From Caulobacter sp. UNC279MFTsu5.1 (GTDB taxonomy: Bacteria > Pseudomonadota > Alphaproteobacteria > Caulobacterales > Caulobacteraceae): a stretch of 64,000 nt of DNA. Under the pieces are notes generated by a model that saw nothing but the letters and a program-made list of their open reading frames with translations, ran no database searches and was not told where the DNA came from. Positions 32,900 through 41,230 of the stretch are shown here, in pieces. How positions within the stretch are numbered: the first letter of the stretch is position 1; the number at the start of each line of letters is the position of its first letter. Location: assembly GCF_900114015.1 (NCBI RefSeq), contig NZ_FORN01000011.1, forward strand, positions 1-64,000. The letters run 5' to 3'. A program made the position numbers and the translations under genes.

Positions 32900-34252
32900 C
32901 TAGCTTCGCCATTGCGTGAACGCGAACTGCAGGCCAAGCAGGAAGGCCCAGGACGCGGCGATGGAAGGCACCTGCAGCGCGTAGTCGGTGGCTCCGTGGA
33001 GGAGAACCACGACGCTGGAGGCCACCAGCCCCCGCGCCAGCGTCTGACCGGAGCGCATCTTGGCGATGTGGAGGGCGGAGATCAGCATGATCGCGGCCAC
33101 GAGGGCGAACATGGGCAGAGCTCCGGCGACGCCGGCTTCCTCCAGCCATTGGATATAGACGTTGTGGGCGGCCCGGATCGACCACAGGACGGCATAGTTG
33201 TCCGTCGTCAAGGCTTTGCCGTTGACGTCGTTGAACGATCCCAGTCCGTGTCCGAAGACCGGCGAAGCCAGGAACGCCCCCCAGTGAGTCGAGAAGATTT
33301 GGCCGCGAATGGTGGCGTCGGAATCCAGTTCGTCCACGCGAGTCCATAGGGGCAGCGAGGCGACGGCGATGATAGCCAGCGCCGTCGCGGCGAGAACGAG
33401 GTCGCGCGGGCGGACGGTCAGGCGGATCTTGCGCTGCGACGCCAAGTCCCAAACCAGGAGCAGGACAATCGACGCGCCCGTGGCCGCCAAACCCATGCGA
33501 GACGCGGTCAGGACCAGGCAGATGGCGATGAAGAAGAGGCTTCCGGCGGGCGTCGCGAGCTTGCGCAACCGGTCTTTCTGGTCCAGCCGGGCCGTCCGTC
33601 GCAACTGCCGGAGAAAGAAGGCGACGCCGATGACCGCCAGCATGCCGAACACGGTGGCCCCGCTGTTGGCGCTCAGGAAGCCCCCGGAAAGCCGGCCTCG
33701 GACTTGGAGGCCGGCCAGGAAGAAAACGATCGACAGGGCGGCGTAGACGCCGCCCAGCAGAATGATCCATTCGATCGTCGTGCGGGCCCGTTCGCCGCGC
33801 GCGCCGTGAACACAGCCCAGGACGAAGATGCAGGCCAGGCCGCCGAGCTTGACCATTTCCAGCCAGGTCGCCGACCGGTTGACGGACAGCACGCCGGGCG
33901 CGCCCGTCAGCGTCCACATGGAGGCCGAGGCCGGCGACGCCGGCAGATAGAGCGTCAGGAGGGCGACGGCCAGTACGGTCGCGAACAACGCCAGCAGGGG
34001 CCAGACGAAACCCAGCTCCGCCAGCTCGTCTCGGACGCGCGGCCGGGTCAGCACCGCGCACAGGGCCAGCGCCAGGGCCAGGGAGAATCCCTGGGCCATA
34101 AGCGTCTGGTTCGCGCCCGCCGCCAGATGGGTCAGATAGAGAGCGCCGGGCGTCAGGGCCAGCGCCAGCCTCCGCCAACGCGTTTCCGCGGAGGCGGGGG
34201 CGCGCGAAACCAGAAGGCGCCGCTGACGGCGCCGCGCTTGCCGGGTGGCCAT
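32900..34252 (-). CDS. O-antigen ligase/polymerase family protein (third Wzy-type candidate)
   Basis: A 450-residue protein with about 11-12 membrane segments and the Wzy_C/WaaL loop: SGGFLSANSGATVFGM, LTASRMGLAATGAS, ELDSDATIRGQIFSTHWGAF, PVFGHGLGSFNDV and RAAHNVYIQWLEEAGVAG with conserved Arg and His. It would polymerise a repeat or ligate it to an acceptor. Its ATG is 11 bases after the stop of the outer-membrane barrel gene, so polymerisation and outer-membrane steps are encoded on one transcript. The N-terminus is very Arg-rich. Confidence 0.85.
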   Translation of the reverse strand: MATRQARRRQRRLLVSRAPASAETRWRRLALALTPGALYLTHLAAGANQTLMAQGFSLALALALCAVLTRPRVRDELAELGFVWPLLALFATVLAVALLTLYLPASPASASMWTLTGAPGVLSVNRSATWLEMVKLGGLACIFVLGCVHGARGERARTTIEWIILLGGVYAALSIVFFLAGLQVRGRLSGGFLSANSGATVFGMLAVIGVAFFLRQLRRTARLDQKDRLRKLATPAGSLFFIAICLVLTASRMGLAATGASIVLLLVWDLASQRKIRLTVRPRDLVLAATALAIIAVASLPLWTRVDELDSDATIRGQIFSTHWGAFLASPVFGHGLGSFNDVNGKALTTDNYAVLWSIRAAHNVYIQWLEEAGVAGALPMFALVAAIMLISALHIAKMRSGQTLARGLVASSVVVLLHGATDYALQVPSIAASWAFLLGLQFAFTQWRS

Positions 34253-34263
34253 GACGGCGTCGG

Positions 34264-35577
34264 CTAGAACTGGGTCGTCAGCGAAAGGGTGACCCGATTA
34301 GCCGTATAGTTGGGGCCGCTGCTGGTCCCGTCGGACGACTGCTTTGTGCGATAGTAGCGCAGGGTGACGCCGAGGTTGCGATTGACCAGATAGTTGCCGC
34401 CGAGCGCGAACTCGGTCCGGTCGTCATTTCGGTCGATGCCGTTGTAGTCGTCGTCCACGCGCTTGGCGCTGGCGCTAAGGATCACGTTGCGCAGCAATTC
34501 GTGGTCGATGCTCAGGCCGAGGTTCGTCGACAGATAGCCGCCCGCGCCCACGACGCCGGCGTCTTCGATGCCGCGCGACGCCGTGGCGGTGATGGTGGTG
34601 AGCTCGGTCGGGAACCACTCCAACCGGGTGCGCGAGCCGAAGCCGTGAATGTCGCCATAGGCGGCGTTGTCGAACGATTGGCTGAGGTAGCCGACAGCCA
34701 CTTCGCCGCGGACGACGGCGCCCAGCTCGAAGTTGACGCCGGTGAGCAGCTCATAGCCGTTTGAATCGCGCGTCGGCGTGGCGACGGTGCCGGTGTCGTA
34801 GTTGCGCTTGTTGCCGGTGACCGCGACGAAGACCGCGGTCGCCGGGCTGACGGCGTAGTCCGCGCGGCCCTGCAGGCTGCTGTTGATGCGGTCGCGAGCG
34901 TCCTGATCGATGACGTTGCCGTTCAGGTCGAAGCCGTCCTTGTAGTTGTAGGACTGGACGTCGGCGCGGACCGTCAGCTTGGTGCGGCCGACGATCCGGC
35001 TGGTCGACAGATAGGCCTGGGCCTGATCGTATTTGATCGGGTCGCGCGCCGAAACCGCCGTGTTCGACGCGGTGCGCGGCTCGATCGCCTTGATGTAGTC
35101 CGCGCCCAGAGCGAGGTTGAACTCGCGCAAGACATCGACGCGGCCGGTGCCGCCGATGCTCCAGTTGTTGGCGTTTTCGGTGTGGTACTTCTCGTTGCGA
35201 ATGAAGTCGCCGCGGACGTAGGCGTTCAGCTGATGCCGCGACCAGTTCGAATTGAGGGTCGCCGACGGCCGGGCGTGGAAGGCCCAGTCGCTGACCGGAC
35301 CGGTCTCGACGGCGAAGACGTTGTCGCTGTTTTCGTTGTCGAGCTGAAGGCGGGGAAACAGCGAAAACGTCCCGACCGTGGCGCCGATCGCCTCGTATTC
35401 GGGATGCGGCCGTTCCAGGACCGCGACGCTCCGATCGCGTGCGAACAGATCGGTCGTGCGAGCCTGGGCCGAATCGAGAGCCTGGCCGAACGAAGTCGTC
35501 GGACAGACGCTCGCCGCGACGGCGAGAATAAAGCAGGCCTTGGCGGCGTTCATCTTGATGTCGGTCGCCCGCATGCG
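34264..35577 (-). CDS. Outer-membrane beta-barrel protein (BBP2-type), candidate polysaccharide exit barrel
   Basis: A protein of about 437 residues with a signal peptide (MNAAKACFILAVAASVCPTTSFGQA) and a long series of alternating amphipathic strands rich in Tyr, Asn and Arg (NWSRHQLNAYVRGDFI, LALGADYIKA, TKLTVRADVQSYNYK, VILSASAKRVDDDYNG). It ends in aromatic LSLTTQF, the C-terminal Phe recognised by the BAM machine. The layout fits the large barrels (PF10082-like) found in exopolysaccharide loci. In Myxococcus such barrels are proposed to pair with short OPX proteins that lack their own outer-membrane helix, and one is encoded nearby at 37092. The ATG at 35577 is chosen for its upstream GAGAGG; ATG 35553 and GTG 35604 are alternatives. 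Confidence 0.78.
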   Translation of the reverse strand, partial: RMRATDIKMNAAKACFILAVAASVCPTTSFGQALDSAQARTTDLFARDRSVAVLERPHPEYEAIGATVGTFSLFPRLQLDNENSDNVFAVETGPVSDWAFHARPSATLNSNWSRHQLNAYVRGDFIRNEKYHTENANNWSIGGTGRVDVLREFNLALGADYIKAIEPRTASNTAVSARDPIKYDQAQAYLSTSRIVGRTKLTVRADVQSYNYKDGFDLNGNVIDQDARDRINSSLQGRADYAVSPATAVFVAVTGNKRNYDTGTVATPTRDSNGYELLTGVNFELGAVVRGEVAVGYLSQSFDNAAYGDIHGFGSRTRLEWFPTELTTITATASRGIEDAGVVGAGGYLSTNLGLSIDHELLRNVILSASAKRVDDDYNGIDRNDDRTEFALGGNYLVNRNLGVTLRYYRTKQSSDGTSSGPNYTANRVTLSLTTQF

Positions 35578-35637
35578 GTCAAGCCTCTCGTTCCGTTCAG
35601 TCACTTTGCAACCCTTGAAGCAATTTCATGTCGGCCT

Positions 35638-36114
35638 TTAGGCCGAGCGGTAGTCCGAACCGCCGCCGCCGCCCGTAGCGCCGGGAGCGGAGATGGGCGG
35701 GCCGCCAGCGGGACCGATCGCGCCGGGGCCTTCCTGAACCTTGATGGCCGCCTGGACCTTGGCCAGCACTTCAGCCAGGGCGGAAGCGATGGCGGGGGTC
35801 AGGGTTCCCGCGGCCTGCATGTTCGTCTGGGCGAGCTGCAGGGCGCTCACGGCCGTGAGCGGTTCGACGCCGCTGGTCGCGATGGTCTGCTCCAGAGCCG
35901 ACACGATGGCCGCGTGGGTCGCATCGGCCGTCAGGGACTTCGAAATCGCCCCCGCTTCCGCAGCCTGCGCCGCGATCGCCAGAGCCGAGGCCAGAGGGCC
36001 GGGATCGGGCGTCGGCGCCTGAGCGACCGCGACGAGCGGTGAAGCCGCCAGGCTCATCACCGCAGTAGCCGCCATCGCGCGCATGGCGATGGCCACGAGT
36101 GTGTTTCTGTTCAT
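35638..36114 (-). CDS. Small exported Ala-rich protein with Gly-rich tail, unknown function
   Basis: A 158-residue protein with a clear signal peptide (about residues 1-32, ending SPLVAVAQA). An Ala/Thr/Leu/Gln-rich region of about 90 residues is predicted to be mostly helical (ALAIAAQAAEAGAISKS, AALQLAQTNMQAAG-like stretches). A disordered Gly/Pro tail (GATGGGGGSDYRSA) follows. I do not recognise a family. GAGGGGG seven bases before the ATG supports translation. It lies 60 bases upstream of the barrel gene on the same strand, so it may be an accessory of the outer-membrane export step. A palindrome covers the region just upstream of its start. Confidence 0.6.
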   Translation of the reverse strand: MNRNTLVAIAMRAMAATAVMSLAASPLVAVAQAPTPDPGPLASALAIAAQAAEAGAISKSLTADATHAAIVSALEQTIATSGVEPLTAVSALQLAQTNMQAAGTLTPAIASALAEVLAKVQAAIKVQEGPGAIGPAGGPPISAPGATGGGGGSDYRSA

Positions 36115-36128
36115 CTAATAACCCCCTC

Positions 36129-36149
36129 GCCGTGAAATCAATTCACGGC
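36129..36149. promoter_or_regulatory. Perfect palindrome upstream of the small exported-protein gene
   Basis: GCCGTGAA (36129-36136) and TTCACGGC (36142-36149) are separated by five bases, 15-35 bases before the start codon at 36114. It may be an operator overlapping the promoter or a hairpin in the mRNA leader. On either strand it lacks a following T tract, so it is not a normal terminator of the gene that ends at 36304. Confidence 0.45.
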
Positions 36150-36303
36150 CTATCGACGCCCCAGCAAAGGCGGCGCCAATCCTCTCTCGATAGCGGTAAG
36201 CCCGACTGCCGCAAAACGTGTAAAGCTACGGCTTGGGCGTTTACTATAACTTGAAAATCGGCGCAACATCCATGCGTGAGCAGAGAATCTGAAGAATAAA
36301 CGA

Positions 36304-36885
36304 CTATTCTGCCGCTTTTGCGAGCAAACCGTGATCTCTCAGCGCATCGTTGTGACCTGAGCGCTCGATCAACGCGGCCGCCCAGCGCCCCGTTGGATTG
36401 TGAATGGCGCGGACAATATCGGGGCCGCCGCTGTGATAGCGGGCGAAGTTCCTCATTTCATTCACCGCCAGGGCCCTCAAGGCGGGTGTCGTTTCGGGCC
36501 AGTGTTCGAATATGAAACGCAGGCGCCAGCGCGTGACGTCCGGACCGAGCGGAGCGGCCTGGTAGGATTTGTCGAGATAGTCGAGGGCTTGGCCGTCGAG
36601 CGTCTGGGTCCCGAGCTGCCGCACATAGGCGCGCCGCAGCCAGGCGTTCGCCGTGGCGGGAGCTTGCGCCAGGGCGGCCTGGCTTTCCTGGTCGGCTTTG
36701 ATGGTCTGGGGATACTGGGCCGAGAGCGCCCGATCGGCGCGCATCTCGTGGACGGGCGCGAGGTCGGGCGAGATCTCGGTCGGCCAGATCAGTCCCGCGG
36801 TGGTGATCGCCGCGCCGCCCGCGGCCGCAATCGCCAGGGCGACGATCGCGGTCGTTTTCAATGTCCTGGGCGTCGTGCGCGCCAT
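36304..36885 (-). CDS. Membrane-anchored protein of unknown function in the export gene group
   Basis: A protein of about 193 residues with a basic N-terminus, one hydrophobic segment (about residues 12-33, ALAIAAAGGAAITTAGLIW) and a mostly helical periplasmic part (SQAALAQAPATANAWLRRAY, YLDKSYQAAPLGPDVTRWRL, FARYHSGGPDIVRAIHNP) that resembles a short tetratricopeptide-like array. No named family was recognised. The ATG at 36885 follows AGGGGGCTAGGA; a start at 36924 would add 13 residues. It is divergent from the OPX export gene (206 bases apart) and precedes the small exported protein and the barrel on its own strand, so a role in assembling the export machinery is plausible. Confidence 0.6.
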   Translation of the reverse strand: MARTTPRTLKTTAIVALAIAAAGGAAITTAGLIWPTEISPDLAPVHEMRADRALSAQYPQTIKADQESQAALAQAPATANAWLRRAYVRQLGTQTLDGQALDYLDKSYQAAPLGPDVTRWRLRFIFEHWPETTPALRALAVNEMRNFARYHSGGPDIVRAIHNPTGRWAAALIERSGHNDALRDHGLLAKAAE

Positions 36886-37091
36886 TCCTAGCCCCCTAGT
36901 CGATCGATGCGCCGGCATCTGCATCGCGCAATATTGCCACTCTATTATGATCGCGCGCTCGTGGCGGCGAGCAAATCATGTCGCGGTTGCGACGATGAAG
37001 CCCAGCCCCTTGCTAAAGTCGGGCCTGTCTGCTTTTGAACAAGCTATCGCCACACCGCTATGGTTTCGACGGTCGGAAAGAGGATTTCGAT

Positions 37092-37685
37092 ATGCGGCAC
37101 TTCTTGCGTCTCTGCGCCATGAGCCTGGTTCTGGCCTTCGGAGGCGCCGCTTGCGCACAGACGCCCGCTGGGCCAGCGGCCGCCGCTCCCGCCGCCGTGA
37201 GCGCCGAGGCCGCCGCTCGCGCCGTGCCGGAGTATCGGCTGGGCGTCGCGGACAAGGTGCGCGTCAACGTCTTCGGCGAGGAAGCTCTCACCGGTGAGTT
37301 CCTGGTCGGCGGCGGCGGCAAGGTCTCGCTGCCGTTGATCGGCGAGGTGCAGGCGGCCGGCCTGACGATCTCGCAATTCCAGGAGGAGATCAGCAACGAG
37401 CTGCGCAAGGGCTATATCAAGGAGCCGCGCGTCAGCGCCGAGGTGCTGAACTATCGCCCCTTCTATATCCTGGGCGAGGTGAACAAGCCCGGCGAGTATC
37501 CCTACACCAACAATCTCACCGTCCTGAACGCGGTGGCCACGGCCGAAGGCTTCACCTATCGCGCCAACAAGCGCATGGTCTACATCAAGCGCGCCGAGGA
37601 TCCGGCCGAGCAGCCCTATCCGCTGACGCCTCTGACCAAGGTCGCGCCCGGCGACACCATTCGTATTGGCGAGCGTTATTTCTAG
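37092..37685 (+). CDS. Short OPX polysaccharide export protein (Wza-like, no C-terminal helix)
   Basis: A 197-residue periplasmic protein with a signal peptide (MRHFLRLCAMSLVLAFGGAACA), a Poly_export domain (about residues 46-121, YRLGVADKVRVNVFGEEAL, VSLPLIGEVQAAGLT) and one SLBB domain (from about 124, YILGEVNKPGEYPYTNN). E. coli Wza is about 380 residues and crosses the outer membrane with a C-terminal helix. Here the protein stops right after TKVAPGDTIRIGERYF, so it cannot cross the membrane alone. The lipobox is poor (GAAC), so it may not be a lipoprotein. AAAGAGGA precedes the ATG at 37092. It should connect the Wzc-type protein to an outer-membrane barrel. Confidence 0.88.
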   Translation: MRHFLRLCAMSLVLAFGGAACAQTPAGPAAAAPAAVSAEAAARAVPEYRLGVADKVRVNVFGEEALTGEFLVGGGGKVSLPLIGEVQAAGLTISQFQEEISNELRKGYIKEPRVSAEVLNYRPFYILGEVNKPGEYPYTNNLTVLNAVATAEGFTYRANKRMVYIKRAEDPAEQPYPLTPLTKVAPGDTIRIGERYF

Positions 37686-37809
37686 GCTTTTCGACGTTTT
37701 GAATTTGGATCGTTACCCTTGCTCCGCACCAACCGCCTGCTCCGTCACGCGCCCAGGCGTCTGTCGGGGCGGGCGCGTCTCGATGGGGTCATGACGGATT
37801 GGATGGGGG

Positions 37810-38652
37810 ATGATCGGTAACTGGTTAGCGCGCCGGAAGTCATCGAATGCCGGACCGACCGCCAGTGTGCCGCCGGGTACGGTGGTGTGGACGGTCGGGG
37901 ACATTCATGGCCGCCTCGATCTTCTGCGCCCCCTGCTCAGCGCCATCCTGGAAGATTTCGGCCGCAGCGCCGGGGCCCGGAAGGTGCTGATCTTTCTGGG
38001 CGACTACGTGGACCGCGGCCCGGAATCCAAGGGCGTGATCGACCTGTTGTGCCGCCTGGCCGACGGCGGCGGGGTCGAAACCATCTTCCTGCGCGGCAAC
38101 CACGAAGATCGGATGGCGGCCTTCCTCGAGGATCCCGGCATCGGGCCGACATGGTGCGACTACGGAGGGCGCGAGGCGCTCCGGTCGTACGGCGTGACCG
38201 CGCCGGCCGATCGTGCCGACAAGGAGGCGTGGGCCGCCGCGTCGGCCAGCCTCAACGCCGCCCTCAGCGACCGTCACCGGGTCTTCCTTCGTGACCTGCA
38301 ATACAGCGTCAGCGTCGGCGACTATTTCTTCGTGCACGCCGGCGCGCGGCCCGGCGTGCCGCTGGACCAGCAGTCCAGGCACGACATGATGTGGATCCGG
38401 CAGAGCTTCCTGGACGACGGCCGAACCTTCGAGAAGATCGTCGTGCACGGTCATACGCCGGCCGACGACATCCAGTCCGACCACCGCCGGCTGGGCCTGG
38501 ACACAGGCGCTTACGCCACGGGGGTGCTGACCGCGGTCCGCCTGGAAGCCGCCGAGCGCGAGGCGTTGCAGACCGCCATGACGGGCTCCGGCGTCGAGCT
38601 CTGGCGCAGCGAGGTCGAGACGATCAGGAGCGCGAAACGCTCGGCGCGATAG
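37810..38652 (+). CDS. PPP-family metallophosphatase (serine/threonine-type protein phosphatase)
   Basis: A 280-residue PPP-family phosphatase with all metal-binding motifs: GDIHGR (30-35), GDYVDRG (64-70), GNHED (96-100), FFVHAG with His176, and VHGHTP (213-216). It would remove phosphate from Ser/Thr, and in some bacterial members Tyr, residues using two metal ions. It lies 124 bases after the OPX gene on the same strand. No Wzb-type phosphatase accompanies the Wzc-type kinase in this window, so this enzyme is a candidate counterpart, though the link is by position only. ATG 37810 directly follows GGATGGGGG. Confidence 0.88.
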   Translation: MIGNWLARRKSSNAGPTASVPPGTVVWTVGDIHGRLDLLRPLLSAILEDFGRSAGARKVLIFLGDYVDRGPESKGVIDLLCRLADGGGVETIFLRGNHEDRMAAFLEDPGIGPTWCDYGGREALRSYGVTAPADRADKEAWAAASASLNAALSDRHRVFLRDLQYSVSVGDYFFVHAGARPGVPLDQQSRHDMMWIRQSFLDDGRTFEKIVVHGHTPADDIQSDHRRLGLDTGAYATGVLTAVRLEAAEREALQTAMTGSGVELWRSEVETIRSAKRSAR

Positions 38653-38758
38653 CGACCCGCCGGCGCCTTCCGGTCCGTCCGCCCAGACGAACGCGCCGAA
38701 ACGCTTTTTTTGCATCTTGGCCGCTACAAGTCGCAGGTAATCCCTGGGGGACCTGCGC

Positions 38759-41182
38759 TTGCTGAAGGTTTTGACCTGCCTGACCACGGAGCACGACCTG
38801 CGCCTGGTCGTGGTCGCCGGCCTGATCTGCTTCGCCGCGTGCTTCACGGCGTTCCGGCTCTATTCCCGCATGCGGGGAGCCAAGGGCGTGGTGCGGGCCG
38901 CCTGGCTGCTGCTGACCGGGCTGGTGTCCGGATCGGGCGTGTGGGCCACCCACTTCATCGCCATGGTCGCCTACACCCCGGGCCTGAAGACCGGCTACAG
39001 CCCTTCGGGCACTCTGCTGTCGCTGATGATCTCGGTGCTGTTCATGGCCGGCGGCTTCGCCGTGGCCTCGGCCCAGCGCACGCGCACCAATGACTTCGCC
39101 GGCGGCCTGATCCTCGGCATGGGCGTGGCCGCCATGCACTATACCGGCATGTCCGCCTTCGTGACCCAGGGCTTCGTGCAGTGGGAGCAGGCGACGATCG
39201 CCGCCTCCGTGCTGGCCGGGGTCATCGGCGCGGTGGCCGCCCTGCAGCTGGCGGGGCGCGCGCGCACCCTGCTCAAGCAACTGGGCGGCGGCCTAGTCCT
39301 CACGCTGGGGATCTGCGCCCTGCACTTCATCGGCATGGGCGCGATCACCATCGTGCCCGATCCGTCGATCAACGTGCCCGAGCAGATGCTGTCGGGCGCG
39401 ATCCTGACATTGGCCGTGACCTCGATCACCAGCATGATCATCCTGGGCGGCCTGGGCGCGGTGGCGATCGAGTCCTCGACCAGCCGCTCGGCCCTGGACC
39501 GCATCCGCCGGCTGGCCAACGCCGCCTATGAGGGCATCGTCGTGGTCCAGGACGGCCGCATCAACGACGCCAACGCCGCGTTCTGCGAACTGGCCGGCAT
39601 CGAGCTGGACGTGCTGCTGCGCGCGTCCCTGTCCGACCTGCTGACGCTCGACGGCGCCGCCCCCACCCGCGAGGGCGTGCGCCGCGAAGGTCTGCTGCAG
39701 CCCGCCGACGGCGGCCGCGCGATCCCGGTCGAGGTATTCTCGCGCCTGATGGACGACGGCGCCCGCTCGGAGACCTCGGGCCTGACGGTGCTGGCCGTCC
39801 GCGACCTGCGCGAGCGTCGCTCGGCCGAGGAGAAGATCCGCTACCTGGCCGAACACGACGGCCTGACCGGCCTGCCCAACCGCAATTCGCTGCAGACCCG
39901 CCTGGCCGCCGCCCTGGATCGCGTCGAGGCTTCGGGCGAGAGCCTGTCGCTGATCTGCATCGACCTGGATCATTTCAAGGAAGCCAACGACCTGCACGGC
40001 CACCTGGCGGGCGACGCCCTGCTGGTCGAGACCGCCCGCCGATTGCAGGACAGCCTGACCGCCCCGTCCTTCGCCGCCCGCCTGGGCGGTGACGAGTTCA
40101 TCGTCGTCCAGGTGGCGGCCGGCGACCAGCCCGCCGCCGCCGCCGAGTTGGCCGGCCGGCTGCTGGAGACCCTGTCGGCGCCCGTCGTCCACGAAGGCCA
40201 GGAACTGGCCATGGGCGCCAGCCTGGGCGTCTCGCTGTTTCCCGACGACGGCCGCACGGCCGAGGCGCTGCTGGCCAACGCCGACATGGCGCTGTACCGC
40301 GCCAAGGAAGGCGGTCGCGGCGTCTATCGTTTCTTCAAGCGCGAGATGGACGAGACGATCCGCGAGCGCCGGACCATGGCCCGCGAGCTGCGCCAGGCGA
40401 TCGCCGACGAGGAGCTGGTCGTCCACTACCAGCCGCTGGCCAAGGCGGCCGACGGCGAGGTCTGCGGCTTCGAGGCCCTGGTGCGCTGGAAGCATCCGGT
40501 GCGGGGCATGGTCCCGCCGCTGGAATTCATCCCGGTCGCCGAGGAGAACGGCCTGATCGCTCAGTTAGGCGAATGGGTCCTGCGCCGGGCCTGCGCCGAC
40601 GCCGCCAGCTGGGAGCGGCCGCTGCGTATCGCGGTGAACCTGTCTCCGCTGCAGCTGAACCAGCCGAACCTGCCGACCCTGGTGCACGAAATCCTGATCC
40701 AGACCGGCTTGTCGCCCAAGCGGTTGGAGCTCGAGGTCACCGAGAGCGCCCTGTTCAAGGACTATCAGCGGGCGCTCGACAACTTGCGCCGATTGAAGGC
40801 CCTGGGCGTGCGGATCGCCATGGACGACTTCGGCACCGGCTTCTCGTCGTTGTCGACCCTGCAGTCGTTCCCGTTCGACAAGATCAAGATCGACAAGAGC
40901 TTCGTCGAGAACATCCACCGCCACGACCGCGCCACGGTGATCGTGCGCGCCGTGCTGGGCCTGGGCCGCAGCCTGGAAATCCCGTGCGTGGCCGAGGGCG
41001 TGGAGACCCAGGAGCAGATCGACTTCCTGCGCGGGGAGGATTGCGCCGAGCTGCAAGGCTATGCGATCGGCCGGCCCGCCGCGGTCGACACGCTGTCCGC
41101 CTGGACCCTGGCGAGCAAGGCCGCGGCGATCCCGTCGGAACCCCTCGCGGACAAAAAGGCGCAGAGGCGTAAGCTCGCCTGA
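38759..41182 (+). CDS. MHYT-PAS-GGDEF-EAL cyclic-di-GMP enzyme
   Basis: An 807-residue membrane protein. The N-terminal MHYT sensor (about residues 1-245) has three copies of the motif (ATHFIAM, AMHYTGM, ALHFIGM) in seven or so membrane segments and is thought to sense oxygen or NO through bound metal. A PAS domain (about 250-360) follows. The GGDEF domain has an intact RLGGDEF near residue 443 but no visible RxxD inhibitory site. The EAL domain keeps its catalytic residues (FEALVRWKHP near 571, NLSPLQL, EVTESAL, DDFGTGFSS, KIDKSFV, AEGVET). It can probably hydrolyse c-di-GMP and perhaps make it. The start is a TTG with GGGGGA nine bases upstream. Confidence 0.9.
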   Translation: MLKVLTCLTTEHDLRLVVVAGLICFAACFTAFRLYSRMRGAKGVVRAAWLLLTGLVSGSGVWATHFIAMVAYTPGLKTGYSPSGTLLSLMISVLFMAGGFAVASAQRTRTNDFAGGLILGMGVAAMHYTGMSAFVTQGFVQWEQATIAASVLAGVIGAVAALQLAGRARTLLKQLGGGLVLTLGICALHFIGMGAITIVPDPSINVPEQMLSGAILTLAVTSITSMIILGGLGAVAIESSTSRSALDRIRRLANAAYEGIVVVQDGRINDANAAFCELAGIELDVLLRASLSDLLTLDGAAPTREGVRREGLLQPADGGRAIPVEVFSRLMDDGARSETSGLTVLAVRDLRERRSAEEKIRYLAEHDGLTGLPNRNSLQTRLAAALDRVEASGESLSLICIDLDHFKEANDLHGHLAGDALLVETARRLQDSLTAPSFAARLGGDEFIVVQVAAGDQPAAAAELAGRLLETLSAPVVHEGQELAMGASLGVSLFPDDGRTAEALLANADMALYRAKEGGRGVYRFFKREMDETIRERRTMARELRQAIADEELVVHYQPLAKAADGEVCGFEALVRWKHPVRGMVPPLEFIPVAEENGLIAQLGEWVLRRACADAASWERPLRIAVNLSPLQLNQPNLPTLVHEILIQTGLSPKRLELEVTESALFKDYQRALDNLRRLKALGVRIAMDDFGTGFSSLSTLQSFPFDKIKIDKSFVENIHRHDRATVIVRAVLGLGRSLEIPCVAEGVETQEQIDFLRGEDCAELQGYAIGRPAAVDTLSAWTLASKAAAIPSEPLADKKAQRRKLA

Positions 41183-41230
41183 TCGGAGCTCAGTCTCAGG
41201 CCCGGCTTGCGAGCCTGGATATCGGTCGCG

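Noticed and set aside
36961..37020. A housekeeping promoter (TTGCGA, then GCTAAAGTC) before the OPX gene
   Set aside because: The 19-base spacing is too long for the Caulobacter consensus and the -10 match is partial.
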